Part shown: one piece after another, positions 26,129-35,407 of the stretch
How the letters are laid out: every line of letters begins with the position of its first letter
How positions within the stretch are numbered: position 1 is the first letter of the stretch
Assembly (NCBI GenBank): GCA_044228685.1
Contig: JBGAUL010000010.1
Coordinates: 51,988 to 115,987 of the forward strand
Length of the DNA stretch: 64,000 bases
DNA from: JBBATK01 sp044228685
GTDB taxonomy: Bacteria > Bacteroidota > Ignavibacteria > Kapaibacteriales > NICIL-2
Direction: 5' to 3'
The notes under the pieces: generated by a model
Seen by the model: the letters and a program-made list of their open reading frames with translations, nothing else
Told to the model about the DNA's origin: nothing
The model's database searches: none
Program-made: the position numbers and the translations under genes

Positions 26129-27439
26129 ATGACACAACCAGTACGCTTTATTCACCGTTTCGTCCCGAGCATCGTGGCAGTGTTTACACTGACGCTCTTG
26201 CTCGTCGTTTCAGCTTCGGCACTAGATGATTCCACTCCGGCTGCAAATAGCACTGACGTTAAAGCCCCGACAAACTCGACCACGACCGGCACCCTTAATG
26301 TTGAGAAGCCGCGTCAGTGCAGAATGCTTGTTCGTCAAATTACATGCTCAAAGTCAACTAACTGCAGCAGCGCTTCACCAACTCAAGAGTCCTCAGCAAA
26401 CGCAGAATCCTCTTCACTTCCACGAAGCTTCAAGGTTCATGCACTAGGATCTGGTGAAGTGGAGACTTTTGTGATTACGGATGATCAATCAAAGACAAAT
26501 GTTGAAGTAGATGCAGCAAAGATTGAGAAACTGGTAAACGACAACGATGCCAACACCATTATCGAACTAAACGTTGAGCCGAGCAACAGCACCGATGGCA
26601 AAGAGCAGCGTCGAATGCTAATTCGCACCAACAAGATTGAAACATCTAACAATTCACAGTTGAAAGGCGACGCTCCGGCATGCAGTGGCAGAAGCTGTAA
26701 GACAAAGTGCGTCGTACGCTGCACAGGATCTGATAAGTCGAAGTCATGCACAATGACATTTGCCCTAGATAGTCTTGACGCTAAAGTCAAAGCTTTTTCA
26801 GATGCTCTCGCAAAGCTCAATGACTTGCACATCGATGGATTGGACAAACTCTCGTCGAAACTGGGTTGTATTCACGTTGATAAAATCGCGAGTGATTCTT
26901 CGCTTCACATAATAGTGAAGACAAATGGCGACGGCACCGACAAACTTCGCAGCGAAGATCTAGATATTGAAATCAGTGGCATGGATGCTGAATCAAAGAA
27001 TATAGATATCAAGGATGGCGAAAAGGTTCAAGAGATTGAAATCAATACTCTTTCTTCGAGTCCTCAAGATTCCAAGCAAAGCAAAGTGATGCGCTGTCAA
27101 TACGTCATCGTGATTAAAGATGGCGCTGAAGAGCATCCGATGAAAATCAGCACAGAGCAACAGACAGACAACAACGCAGGTGGTCTTTCTAATCTGAGCT
27201 TGAAACCAAATCCCACCAATCAAGGAAGATTCCGTCTTGGATTTACTTCATCAGAAATGACGCCGGCTGAGATTACGATTAGCGCATTGGATGGTACGAC
27301 GGTGTATCGTCAGACTGTTGGTGCGTTCGTTGGACAGTATGAAGATGCTGTTGATCTCTCTGCTTTTGCTAAAGGCGTGTATATCGTTCGCGTTGTCCAA
27401 GGACAACACTCGCAATCCATGAAGATGATCAGCGAGTAA
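26129..27439 (+). CDS. Secreted protein with type IX-like C-terminal sorting domain, unknown function
   Basis: 436 residues. A signal peptide (hydrophobic core about 13-30, cleavage after SASA) is followed by a Ser/Thr/Asn-rich, Cys-containing region with no family I recognise (CSGRSCKTKCVVRC, Lys/Asp-rich helices). The last ~80 residues form a Por/type IX-like domain: LKPNPTNQGRFRLGF, EITISALDGTTVYRQTV, LSAFAKGVYIVRV, ending SMKMISE. It is predicted to cross the outer membrane and be attached or released at the surface. A good AGGAG ribosome site precedes ATG 26129. Confidence 0.8.
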   Translation: MTQPVRFIHRFVPSIVAVFTLTLLLVVSASALDDSTPAANSTDVKAPTNSTTTGTLNVEKPRQCRMLVRQITCSKSTNCSSASPTQESSANAESSSLPRSFKVHALGSGEVETFVITDDQSKTNVEVDAAKIEKLVNDNDANTIIELNVEPSNSTDGKEQRRMLIRTNKIETSNNSQLKGDAPACSGRSCKTKCVVRCTGSDKSKSCTMTFALDSLDAKVKAFSDALAKLNDLHIDGLDKLSSKLGCIHVDKIASDSSLHIIVKTNGDGTDKLRSEDLDIEISGMDAESKNIDIKDGEKVQEIEINTLSSSPQDSKQSKVMRCQYVIVIKDGAEEHPMKISTEQQTDNNAGGLSNLSLKPNPTNQGRFRLGFTSSEMTPAEITISALDGTTVYRQTVGAFVGQYEDAVDLSAFAKGVYIVRVVQGQHSQSMKMISE

Positions 27440-27483
27440 GATCAAGTTAAAATAGCATAGATTCCGATCGTCCCATCGGAACT

Positions 27484-27523
27484 GAAGCGGCACCTCTGCT
27501 CATCAGATGTGCCGCTTCTTTTT
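27484..27523. terminator. Terminator between convergent genes
   Basis: Ten-base stem GAAGCGGCAC/GTGCCGCTTC with a 15-nt loop and a T run directly before the stop of the minus-strand gene at 27525. No A run precedes it, so it serves mainly the plus strand. Confidence 0.85.
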
Positions 27524-27524
27524 G

Positions 27525-28934
27525 TTACTGGAGAATTTTGAAGATTAATCTCTGATCAGCCTTTGCAGCGATTGCAGAACCCAGTTTCTCGCCGGCAGTG
27601 ATACTGAAGCGGTATTGAGTTCCGCTCATGAGCTGCGTGGATACAACTTCATTGGTGATTTGATCGAAGGTGTAGTAATCACGTTCTGTTTGAACAGTTG
27701 GCGATTGTGATCGATCGGTGAAGAGATAAGCTTTGCCGAATACTGATTGTAAAACAGGTACGCAGGCGTTGACGAGAGTTGCGGAAGACGAGACGTACTC
27801 CGGACTATTCGGCGTCTGCACGCGACGAGCCTCAGCATTGTTCATCCACGCTTTGTCAACATAAAGCTTGATATAGGTCACCGGTCGCATTAGTGGATAC
27901 TTATACTTCGCTGTCCAACAAGCTATCGTTGCATCATTGAGAGCAATACCTAAGCGAGCATAGAGCTCTGCTGATTGACTGAGTGAAAACGCTCCACTGC
28001 GAAGTAGTTGGGTTGCAATGTCAATCATGTGCGTCGACACCGTCTGCGCACAATCAGCTTCATTACCCCAATAGCTCACCATGATTTGATCGTCCGGCAA
28101 TCGGGAATTGACTTTGCTGCGAACATCCACAGCTTCGCGGAAGAAATCCGATGACTTGGCCGTTGAGAAGACAGGGTAGGGTCCGGGATCGAGTTCCGTA
28201 TTGATTTCATTGCTGTTGAGAAGAAGCGGACGATTCGTAGACCATGAAGCTAGTAGTGGATTGCTACCGGGAATTGGACTTTGCCAACTAGAACTGTCTG
28301 CCGAGTTGTATGCCGTAGAATAATTGTTGAGGTCTGCATCTTGTCCGCCATCACCCTTCGAATACTCAATCACCGCATCAGCCACTTTTTTTCCAAATGC
28401 AACAGATCGCTGTGATGTTTCCTCATCGTGTGTTCGATCGGCGCGTTCTCGATAGCATTGCGCTTCTAGAGTGTCTATATGTGCCAAGACAGATGCAGAA
28501 GCATGCGAAAAAAGACTGCGCATCATGTGAGCCATGGCTGCGTTCGCAACGATTGTCCAGTGGTAACGCTTTCCCGCCGTATCCGGCTGTGGAAGCGTCG
28601 GTAAGTCGCGTAGCTGACCTGCCAAGCTCTTATAATTCAGTGGCAGACCCGGTTTCAACGATTCATACAGGCAGATGCCGAGATACGCGTAGGCTCGCGC
28701 TGAGACCGGCTCGGTAAAACCCTTCGTGGATCGCGCAGAAAGACTCGCGCAATCAAACCATAGCGTTGCCAGTGGATCCGCGTCGAATTTGTCGGCATCG
28801 TAGGCTGTTGGAGGCTTGTTAGGAACAACGACAACGTCGTTGCATGAGGTGGTCATTGCGAGAAGAACAACCAACAAAGAGCTCACTAACGCCCTGGGAA
28901 TAGTGCCGAGAGCTGAGTGTACAAGACTGTGCAT
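27525..28934 (-). CDS. Vanadium-haloperoxidase/PAP2-fold protein with degenerate active site
   Basis: 469 residues, exported: an N-terminal hydrophobic segment ends LLAMTTSCNDV, possibly a lipoprotein Cys. The helical core resembles bacterial vanadium-dependent haloperoxidase relatives: SARAYAYLGICLYESL, ARLGIALNDATIACWTAKYK, and YPLMRPVTYI (the K-x-R-P first vanadate motif region). The next motif, normally P-S-G-H, reads EYVSSSATLVNA, and the final S-R-x3-G-x-H region reads SGTQYRFSITAGEKLG. Both catalytic histidines thus appear lost. It may be a structural or binding protein; a neighbouring function is not evident. Confidence 0.75.
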   Translation of the reverse strand: MHSLVHSALGTIPRALVSSLLVVLLAMTTSCNDVVVVPNKPPTAYDADKFDADPLATLWFDCASLSARSTKGFTEPVSARAYAYLGICLYESLKPGLPLNYKSLAGQLRDLPTLPQPDTAGKRYHWTIVANAAMAHMMRSLFSHASASVLAHIDTLEAQCYRERADRTHDEETSQRSVAFGKKVADAVIEYSKGDGGQDADLNNYSTAYNSADSSSWQSPIPGSNPLLASWSTNRPLLLNSNEINTELDPGPYPVFSTAKSSDFFREAVDVRSKVNSRLPDDQIMVSYWGNEADCAQTVSTHMIDIATQLLRSGAFSLSQSAELYARLGIALNDATIACWTAKYKYPLMRPVTYIKLYVDKAWMNNAEARRVQTPNSPEYVSSSATLVNACVPVLQSVFGKAYLFTDRSQSPTVQTERDYYTFDQITNEVVSTQLMSGTQYRFSITAGEKLGSAIAAKADQRLIFKILQ

Positions 28935-29276
28935 GACATTCTAACGAAGGGTGAAACCCCATCCGTGGTGCCAAGACGCAATCCATGCGTATCGGAATTG
29001 TCGGCATAGAATGACAAGAAATGAAATAGGACTATAAAAGTGAAGACGAAAAACGCTTCGGAGGTGAGATCTCTAGAGGACACGATTCAATGTGCAAGTG
29101 TAGTCAATGCACCTAATCTGTCTTGCAAGACTTCTTGCATTCCGTCGCCTGAAAATCATTATGTTGCGTTCAGATAGGGGATATAGTTCACACCGCCATA
29201 CTCACCAGGCAGAACGGCAAATTCACGGGATGCGTTGGATCCGCAATCCTGCATTTTTTAATAGTCTTATTACATC
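28935..29276. other. Intergenic region, no gene seen
   Basis: 342 bp between divergent genes. Short ORFs overlap it only as shadows. The last 30 bp (TTTTTTAATAGTC...) are AT-rich and may carry the cytochrome promoter, but no box is convincing. Confidence 0.6.
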
Positions 29277-30512
29277 ATGAAGAAATTTTTCAAGTGGTTA
29301 GGCATCGCCTTGGGTGTCATCATCCTTGGTCTGGCCGGACTTGCCTTGTATGTCGTGAAGATTTGGAATCCGACATACGAAGTGCATGTTCCGGACATCA
29401 AGGTCGAAGCAACTCCTGCTCGTTTGGAGCGTGGAAAGGAATTGGTGTTAACCTTGTGCTCAGAGTGTCACAAAGATCCTGAGACAAAATTGTTGACAGG
29501 ACGTCGTTTGGGTGATTTGCCGGAACAGTTTGGCGTTGCTTACTCACGGAATATCACCAAGGATCCGGTACACGGCATTGGCGCTTGGTCTGATGGCGAG
29601 ATTATCTGGCTTCTCCGCACGGGTATACACCCTAAGACTCACCGCTATGTTCCACCGTGGATGGTAAAGCTAACCGGTGCTGCGGATGAAGATTTGTATT
29701 CGATTGTGTCCTTCCTTAGAAGTGACGATCCGGTAGTTGCGCCGGCGTCAGTCCAAAACAAAGAGTCAGAAGCGTCTGCATTAGCAAAACTCCTGACCTT
29801 TATCGGTGCCTTTAAACCGTATGATTACCCCAAAGCAACCATAGTACGTCCGGACAGCACCAATGACGTTGCCTATGGCAGCTACATGGCTAACGGCGTT
29901 TTTGCGTGCTACGAGTGTCACTCAGCAGATTTCGCAACCAATGATCGATTGAACCCGGAGAAGTCTGTTGGATTTTATGGTGGCGGAAATCCAATGCCGA
30001 ATTACGACAAACTCTTGATTCCAACTCGCAACTTGACACCGGATAAAGATCATGGTATTGGTAACTGGACTGAGGATCAATTCGTGCAGGCTCTCATGAC
30101 CGGATTTAGAAGTGATGGAACGTTGATGCGTTATCCGATGATGAGATTTACACACGTTCCGGAACGAGAAATACGTAGCATTTACAGATATCTTAGGACC
30201 ATTCCTGCCTTGCCTACCGTTAACAAGGAAGCTCAGACATTCAAGGTTGCAGATAATGCAACGAACGGAGAGAAATCCTATGTTAAATACGGCTGTATTA
30301 ATTGTCATAGTGCGAGCGGTGTTGGCTACGCCGATCTTCGCATGGGATACAAGAAATTCCCAACTGATGACCAATTGATTGAGTTTATCAAACACCCTGA
30401 AAAGGCGTATCCGGGAACGGTGATGCCGACTTGGGATGGACGCATTCCTGAAGCGGACTTGCGAGATATTGCAAGCTATGTGCGCAGTCTGGGAGTAAAA
30501 TCAGGTAAATAA
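29277..30512 (+). CDS. Membrane-anchored triheme cytochrome c
   Basis: 411 residues. An N-terminal uncleaved-looking helix (about 8-28) anchors it, with three periplasmic c-type heme domains: CSECH at 61-65, CYECH at 211-215 and CINCH at 340-344. The architecture resembles the cytochrome subunits that take electrons from membrane dehydrogenases, with repeated R-N-x-T-K/P-D-x-x-x-G-I-G-x-W segments (SRNITKDPVHGIGAW, TRNLTPDKDHGIGNW) in the first two. No dehydrogenase gene is adjacent, so the donor is unknown. A UUCG-loop terminator follows. Confidence 0.88.
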   Translation: MKKFFKWLGIALGVIILGLAGLALYVVKIWNPTYEVHVPDIKVEATPARLERGKELVLTLCSECHKDPETKLLTGRRLGDLPEQFGVAYSRNITKDPVHGIGAWSDGEIIWLLRTGIHPKTHRYVPPWMVKLTGAADEDLYSIVSFLRSDDPVVAPASVQNKESEASALAKLLTFIGAFKPYDYPKATIVRPDSTNDVAYGSYMANGVFACYECHSADFATNDRLNPEKSVGFYGGGNPMPNYDKLLIPTRNLTPDKDHGIGNWTEDQFVQALMTGFRSDGTLMRYPMMRFTHVPEREIRSIYRYLRTIPALPTVNKEAQTFKVADNATNGEKSYVKYGCINCHSASGVGYADLRMGYKKFPTDDQLIEFIKHPEKAYPGTVMPTWDGRIPEADLRDIASYVRSLGVKSGK

Positions 30513-30515
30513 ATC

Positions 30516-30542
30516 AAGTGGTCTTCGGACCACTTTTTTTTT
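30516..30542 (+). terminator. Terminator with UUCG tetraloop
   Basis: AAGTGGTC-TTCG-GACCACTT followed by eight T. Perfect 8-bp stem, stable tetraloop. Confidence 0.92.
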
Positions 30543-30553
30543 GTCAAAAGGGC

Positions 30554-30583
30554 TTGTGGTGAACAGTAGTGCGTCTATGTTTG
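30554..30583 (+). promoter_or_regulatory. Bacteroidota-type promoter for the PKD protein gene
   Basis: TTG (30554-30556), 19 nt, then TATGTTTG (30576-30583), which fits the -33/-7 consensus TTTG-N19-TAnnTTTG except for one base. It implies a leader of about 80 nt. Confidence 0.45.
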
Positions 30584-30668
30584 CTCTGTAGAACTCCCTC
30601 GATGGGGGTGTATTATTAGCGTTGCACCACACAGCATTCAGCTGTCATTGTTCGATTCGGACACACTC

Positions 30669-33600
30669 ATGAAGCGCCACTTAATTGTCATATTGTTGTG
30701 TCTATTCAGCCTGATATGGCAACCATATCTCACTGCGCAAGGCTCTTCCATTGATGATCTGACGTGGGTCCGTGGCACTTTCTTCGGACAAGCCAACAAT
30801 ACCGGTTATCTCCTCGATGTTGCGGTCGATGCACAAGGCTATGTGTACGGCACCGGTTGGTGTACGCACATTCAAGCAACACCGAACGCCTATCGTAGCG
30901 TTGGTGCAGGTCGCAACGACATCATGGTCTTTAAAATGGATCCGACGCTTCAGCAAGTGATTTGGGCGACCTATATCGGTGGTTCAAATGATGAAGCCGG
31001 AGGCTCGATTGCCGTTAATGCGCAAGGCGAAGTATTTGTATCCGGATACACTCTATCGGCAAACTTTCCGGTTGTGAATGGCGTTGGGGCTAATTACTTA
31101 AAGGACGAGTACACGGCGGCATTTGTGCTAAAGTTAAGCGCCGATGGTTCACAGCTTTTATACTCATCCATCCTTGGATTAGTACAAGCGCCGGTTAAAG
31201 GACTAGAGCTTGCCTCAAAAGGCGCAGTGATGACCATTAATCCGCAGGGAGAGGCCTTTGTCGCGACGCAGTCAGCAGCCAGCGGCTCGGTCACTGTCAC
31301 AAACAACGCATACTCTCGATTTATAAACGGCAAGAACGATCTGGTGTATGCCAAGCTCAGTCAAACCGGAGCGATACTGTACTCAACCTTCTTCGGAGGA
31401 ATTTTTGATGAGTCGGTAGCATCAATTATCTGGGCTAACAACAAGATCTATATCGCCGGTGTAACAGCCTCAGCTAATCTTCCTTTTCAATCCGGCAAAC
31501 CCGTCGATATCGGCGATTGCTTTGTGATGGTTGCGGACGATCAGGGCAACAACGTTCCTCCGCGACGAAGCTTTGTGTTTGGTAGTGGTAATCTGGATGC
31601 CAGTTACGCGATGACTTATGATCCAATGAAGGGACGTCTGATTTTTGCCGGGACCGCGTTAAGCACCAATATGCCTTACACCACAGTGCTTCAACAGAAT
31701 CAAATCAGTGGTGGCTTTGTGTGCTCGCTTGATACTGCTCTGCAGTCTCTAGGCTTCTGCACGATGTTAGGTGTACGTGTTACTCCTCGATCGGTAGCGG
31801 TAAATACAAACGGCAAGGTCTATGTTGGCGCATGGGTCACAACTGGCGGAAGTATTGCTCTCACACCCAATGCTTTTCAATCGTCATTGCAAGGCAGTTT
31901 TGATGCGGCTCTGTTTTGTCTCGATTCAACAGGCGCGCAACTTCGATATGGTACTTATATCGGTGGCAAAGCGGAAGATTATAGTGCAGTGACCGTTCAG
32001 CTTGCTCACTCCGGTTGCTTTCTGCGCGTAATCGTAGGTCTAACGACGCACTCGCCGAATTTTCCTTCGACCACAGATGCATTTCAAGATTTAAAGCTTA
32101 ACGGCGATGAAGATCAGCCTGCCCTGGAGTTGTTTACGACGTTGGAAGATCTCACTGTGTTCCAGTCAGTTAAGATTTGTCAGCGTGAAGTGACATTGAG
32201 CATTGGTGGAAATTGTAGACCAATAAAAATCTTCTGGGATTTCGGCGATGGCAATTACGATAGCGTCAGTGGAGCCAATGCACGTCATGTGTATGCGCGA
32301 CCCGGGACCTATTACGCTCGAGCCAAGATGACCTATGCAGAACCCGATACAATCGTTGCCGTACGATTAGTCACGATTGATCCCGGTCCGCAGATTGACG
32401 CAGGAGAAGATAAAGTCGTCTGCTCCAATAACTCTCTCGTGCAATTACGAGCAACAAATTCTCTGAAGGTTCAGTGGAGTCCGGCAGCGGCATTCGACAA
32501 TCCAACCTCAATTACTCCCTTTGTTCATCCATCAGTGACGACAACCTATTACTGCAAAGGAATAGATGCCAATGGCTGTGAGTCTTATGATTCAGTAACG
32601 GTGTACGTCAATGTTGCCAAAGCCATCGTCCCGCCGGATACAACTGTATGTGCCGGGCAGTCAATTCTTCTCCATGCGTCCGGAGGATTGTTTGTTGAGT
32701 GGAGTCCCAAGACTGATCTGACACTGCTTACCGAAAGTGATGTAATTGCTACACCAAAGAAGAAGACTCGTTATCAGGTAGTCGTCACCAACGGCAATTG
32801 TACTGATACTGCGTGGGTAACGATCAATGTCAAGCCAATTGCAGTATTGGGTATGCCTCAAGCGCAAACCATCTGTGCAGGACACGCCGTTGAGCTTCGA
32901 CCCAATGTTGTGTATCCACAAGGCGCAGATCCAAGTGCGTATAGATATCGTTGGACGCCGAACTATGCTATTGACGACACGACTCATTTGCGTCCATTCG
33001 TAGCACCGAAACAAAACACGACATACTATCTCGATGTCATTTCACCTGATGGATGCATTAACCACGACAGCGTGAAAATCATAATGAAAGTTTCGAATGT
33101 CGTGACCGTTATTGGCGATACCGGTTTGTGCAAAGGTGAGAGCATCTATCTCTGGTCACGTGGCGCTGTCACAACCGAGTGGTCACCGCCGGATGGTCTG
33201 GATAATCCACTCGTTGCCTCGCCGCTTTGTACGCCAAGTCAAACAACGACCTACCAACTCGTGACCTTCAACGGCTTTTGTATCGACACTCAGTTTGTCA
33301 GAGTTGTGGTGGGAGAAAAGCCGGTTGTGAAACTCAACAACGATACCACAGTCTGTAGCATGGAAACCGTGCAACTGAGAGTATTAGTGCCTCAATCCGG
33401 AGTTCGCTACCAGTGGTTCCCGGCTTCTGACTTTGTCATGGCGGAAGGAGCTGTTGTGTATTTGAATACTCCAACGAGCAAGACGTATCATCTCATAGCT
33501 ACCTCAGGTTCATCGTGCATAGTGGAAGATTCAGTTCGGGTGAACATCGATAGCAGTTTGAAGATCAATGGCGGCGCTGATCAGTCGTTGTGCCAAGGTG

Positions 33601-34937
33601 AGATATGCACTATCGCAGTCAGTGGTGCCAATGTGCCGGGATTGAACATTAGTATGCAACCGCCACTGGCGACATTTGACACACTTCGTCAGGAATTGCG
33701 ATTCCCCGCGCTGAATAGTCAGCGTTATATTATCCATGCTTGGCGTGGAACCTGTGTTTCAGACGACACAGTTGACGTGCAAGTCCGTCCGGGACCCGTA
33801 CTATTAGCAATCAGTGCGGACACAGTTTTATGCACCGGCCAGAGCTTACAACTAGATCTAAGTCTTCAACAGAGCGGAGCCAACATCTCGTGGCTGCGAA
33901 ATGGCCAGTTAGATACACTCTTAGACAATCCGCGTGACGCTCATCCGAGAAGCAGAGCACTGGATACAAGTACAGTATTTGAAGTTGATATCGAGCAACA
34001 AGGCTGTACGATTCATCGTCGGGTGGCTGTTGAGGTACAATCGCCTCCAACTTTAAGCTCGTCACAAAATCTCTCAGTGTGTCGCGGCGACAGCGTCCGG
34101 TATCAAGTGCTGAGTAGTCCAGGTGTGAGAGCTCAGTGGTCGCCTGCAGTTGGTATAAGTTCAGATACAGCGCTCAATGTTCAATTCTTCCCCGATGTTA
34201 ACACGAACTACACCTTGGAGCTACGGACGAAGGCTGGATGCACGAGTATTTACGGCTTGACATGTTCAGTTCTTCCGCGACAGAATATTGATTTACAGAT
34301 TGATCCGATGCAAGTGATGGCAGGAGAGAATTGTGAGATTGTCATTCATGCGCATACAACGATTTCTACAACGCAGGACTTGCACTGCGTCGTGCAATAT
34401 CCGGCGACGTTGTTTAAAGCAGACAACGCGACGGTGGACAGTACGGTTGGCGGTATGTCTTCAATTAATCTCAGGTTTTCAAGCCTCAAGCTCGGACCGA
34501 ATGACACTGTCATTGCGCGCATCCCTGGTCTTGCACTGCTAGCAATGGAACGCCTTGGTCCACTACGAATCAAAGCCGATGCGTCACCTTTCAACGGGTG
34601 TGTAGCTGCCAGGAGTCACAATGCTAGCATTGATGTTCGAAGTTGTTTCGACAGCGGACGCAACATCCTCTTCGTGGACACACTTCTGGCGGCAATCCAA
34701 CCGCAACCGGTGGGTAATGAAGCTACTCTTCAAATTCAGAGCGAGGAGCTCGAGCTTGTGCATTGTCAACTCTTCGATGCTCTTGGACAAATCCGTTCAG
34801 ATTTTATCGTGCATCACGACCAGCTCCTCACAAAACACCCATTGAATCTGCAAGATCTGAGTTCCGGTCTCTATACCTTGCGCCTTAGCTCTTCAATGCA
34901 TAGCACAACAATCAACTTGCTAAAAGCAGGGGATTGA
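30669..34937 (+). CDS. Large secreted beta-propeller/PKD-repeat protein with type IX-like C-terminus
   Basis: 1422 residues from ATG 30669, chosen because MKRHLIVILLCLFSLIWQPY is a clean signal peptide (frame also open from TTG 30648). Residues ~25-480 are SBBP-like propeller repeats (YIGGSNDEAGGSIAVNAQGE, TYIGGKAEDYSAV). A PKD domain is near 515-575 (FWDFGDGNYDSVSG, HVYARPGTYYARAKM). About seven Ig-like repeats follow, each with paired Cys and W-S-P-x4-D/L-N-P...T-T-T-Y (for example VQWSPAAAFDNPTS, VTTTYYCKG). The end (FDALGQIRSDF, LQDLSSGLYTLRLSS) is a sorting domain. Probably a surface adhesin or cell-cell protein. Confidence 0.85.
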   Translation: MKRHLIVILLCLFSLIWQPYLTAQGSSIDDLTWVRGTFFGQANNTGYLLDVAVDAQGYVYGTGWCTHIQATPNAYRSVGAGRNDIMVFKMDPTLQQVIWATYIGGSNDEAGGSIAVNAQGEVFVSGYTLSANFPVVNGVGANYLKDEYTAAFVLKLSADGSQLLYSSILGLVQAPVKGLELASKGAVMTINPQGEAFVATQSAASGSVTVTNNAYSRFINGKNDLVYAKLSQTGAILYSTFFGGIFDESVASIIWANNKIYIAGVTASANLPFQSGKPVDIGDCFVMVADDQGNNVPPRRSFVFGSGNLDASYAMTYDPMKGRLIFAGTALSTNMPYTTVLQQNQISGGFVCSLDTALQSLGFCTMLGVRVTPRSVAVNTNGKVYVGAWVTTGGSIALTPNAFQSSLQGSFDAALFCLDSTGAQLRYGTYIGGKAEDYSAVTVQLAHSGCFLRVIVGLTTHSPNFPSTTDAFQDLKLNGDEDQPALELFTTLEDLTVFQSVKICQREVTLSIGGNCRPIKIFWDFGDGNYDSVSGANARHVYARPGTYYARAKMTYAEPDTIVAVRLVTIDPGPQIDAGEDKVVCSNNSLVQLRATNSLKVQWSPAAAFDNPTSITPFVHPSVTTTYYCKGIDANGCESYDSVTVYVNVAKAIVPPDTTVCAGQSILLHASGGLFVEWSPKTDLTLLTESDVIATPKKKTRYQVVVTNGNCTDTAWVTINVKPIAVLGMPQAQTICAGHAVELRPNVVYPQGADPSAYRYRWTPNYAIDDTTHLRPFVAPKQNTTYYLDVISPDGCINHDSVKIIMKVSNVVTVIGDTGLCKGESIYLWSRGAVTTEWSPPDGLDNPLVASPLCTPSQTTTYQLVTFNGFCIDTQFVRVVVGEKPVVKLNNDTTVCSMETVQLRVLVPQSGVRYQWFPASDFVMAEGAVVYLNTPTSKTYHLIATSGSSCIVEDSVRVNIDSSLKINGGADQSLCQGEICTIAVSGANVPGLNISMQPPLATFDTLRQELRFPALNSQRYIIHAWRGTCVSDDTVDVQVRPGPVLLAISADTVLCTGQSLQLDLSLQQSGANISWLRNGQLDTLLDNPRDAHPRSRALDTSTVFEVDIEQQGCTIHRRVAVEVQSPPTLSSSQNLSVCRGDSVRYQVLSSPGVRAQWSPAVGISSDTALNVQFFPDVNTNYTLELRTKAGCTSIYGLTCSVLPRQNIDLQIDPMQVMAGENCEIVIHAHTTISTTQDLHCVVQYPATLFKADNATVDSTVGGMSSINLRFSSLKLGPNDTVIARIPGLALLAMERLGPLRIKADASPFNGCVAARSHNASIDVRSCFDSGRNILFVDTLLAAIQPQPVGNEATLQIQSEELELVHCQLFDALGQIRSDFIVHHDQLLTKHPLNLQDLSSGLYTLRLSSSMHSTTINLLKAGD

Positions 34938-34982
34938 CGAAAAGTCCATTCGCCCCAGGCAGCTTAAGCAGCGTCCTTCTGT

Positions 34983-34990
34983 TATATTTG
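34983..34990 (+). promoter_or_regulatory. Possible -7 element for tRNA-Leu
   Basis: TATATTTG, matching TAnnTTTG, 11 bp before the mature tRNA 5' end. No clear -33 box. The ten bases TATATTTGTA recur in the padR promoter. Confidence 0.35.
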
Positions 34991-35001
34991 TAATCTGTTC
35001 T

Positions 35002-35082
35002 GCGGACGTGGCGAAATGGCAGACGCGCCAGACTTAGGATCTGGTATGGAAACATGTGAGAGTTCAAGTCTCTCCGTCCGCA
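35002..35082 (+). tRNA. tRNA-Leu (anticodon UAG)
   Basis: Acceptor stem GCGGACG/CGTCCGC with discriminator A; anticodon stem CCAGA/TCTGG around loop CTTAGGA, giving anticodon TAG (reads CUA). A class II variable arm (ATG-GAAA-CAT) and T-arm GAGAG-TTCAAGT-CTCTC follow. CCA is not encoded. A terminator lies 12 nt downstream, so this is a single-tRNA transcript. Confidence 0.95.
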
Positions 35083-35094
35083 CTCTTAGTTTAC

Positions 35095-35132
35095 AAAAAA
35101 TGGCCTTGGAGCTTAATCTAAGGCCATTTTTT
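35095..35132 (+). terminator. Terminator after tRNA-Leu
   Basis: AAAAAATGGCCTT / AAGGCCATTTTTT, 13-bp perfect stem with a 12-nt loop. Confidence 0.9.
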
Positions 35133-35407
35133 GCTAAGTAGTTTTCTGATCTACTTCAACAATCTCCGCCAGGATCAGGAATAAACTGGCCTTCGATTTC
35201 TTCAGTTCGATGCCGGTTGTATAAATCCTCTAAGCTACTGTTGAGTCCGCGTCAATACAGCTGAGACGCACTCCATACTGTTGTACCGTTCACTCAATTA
35301 CTCGTCATCTGAGACGCCGGCGTACAGATCTTGAAAGTCACGTTTAAATCATCTCGTGAGAAGATCTCCACTTGACTGTTTGCTCACTCAGTTCGAGTGT
35401 TTTAGAG
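35133..35407. other. Intergenic region, nothing recognised
   Basis: 275 bp between the tRNA terminator and the end of the DUF2202 gene. No ORF of credible length, hairpin with T run, or repeat is seen. Confidence 0.6.
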
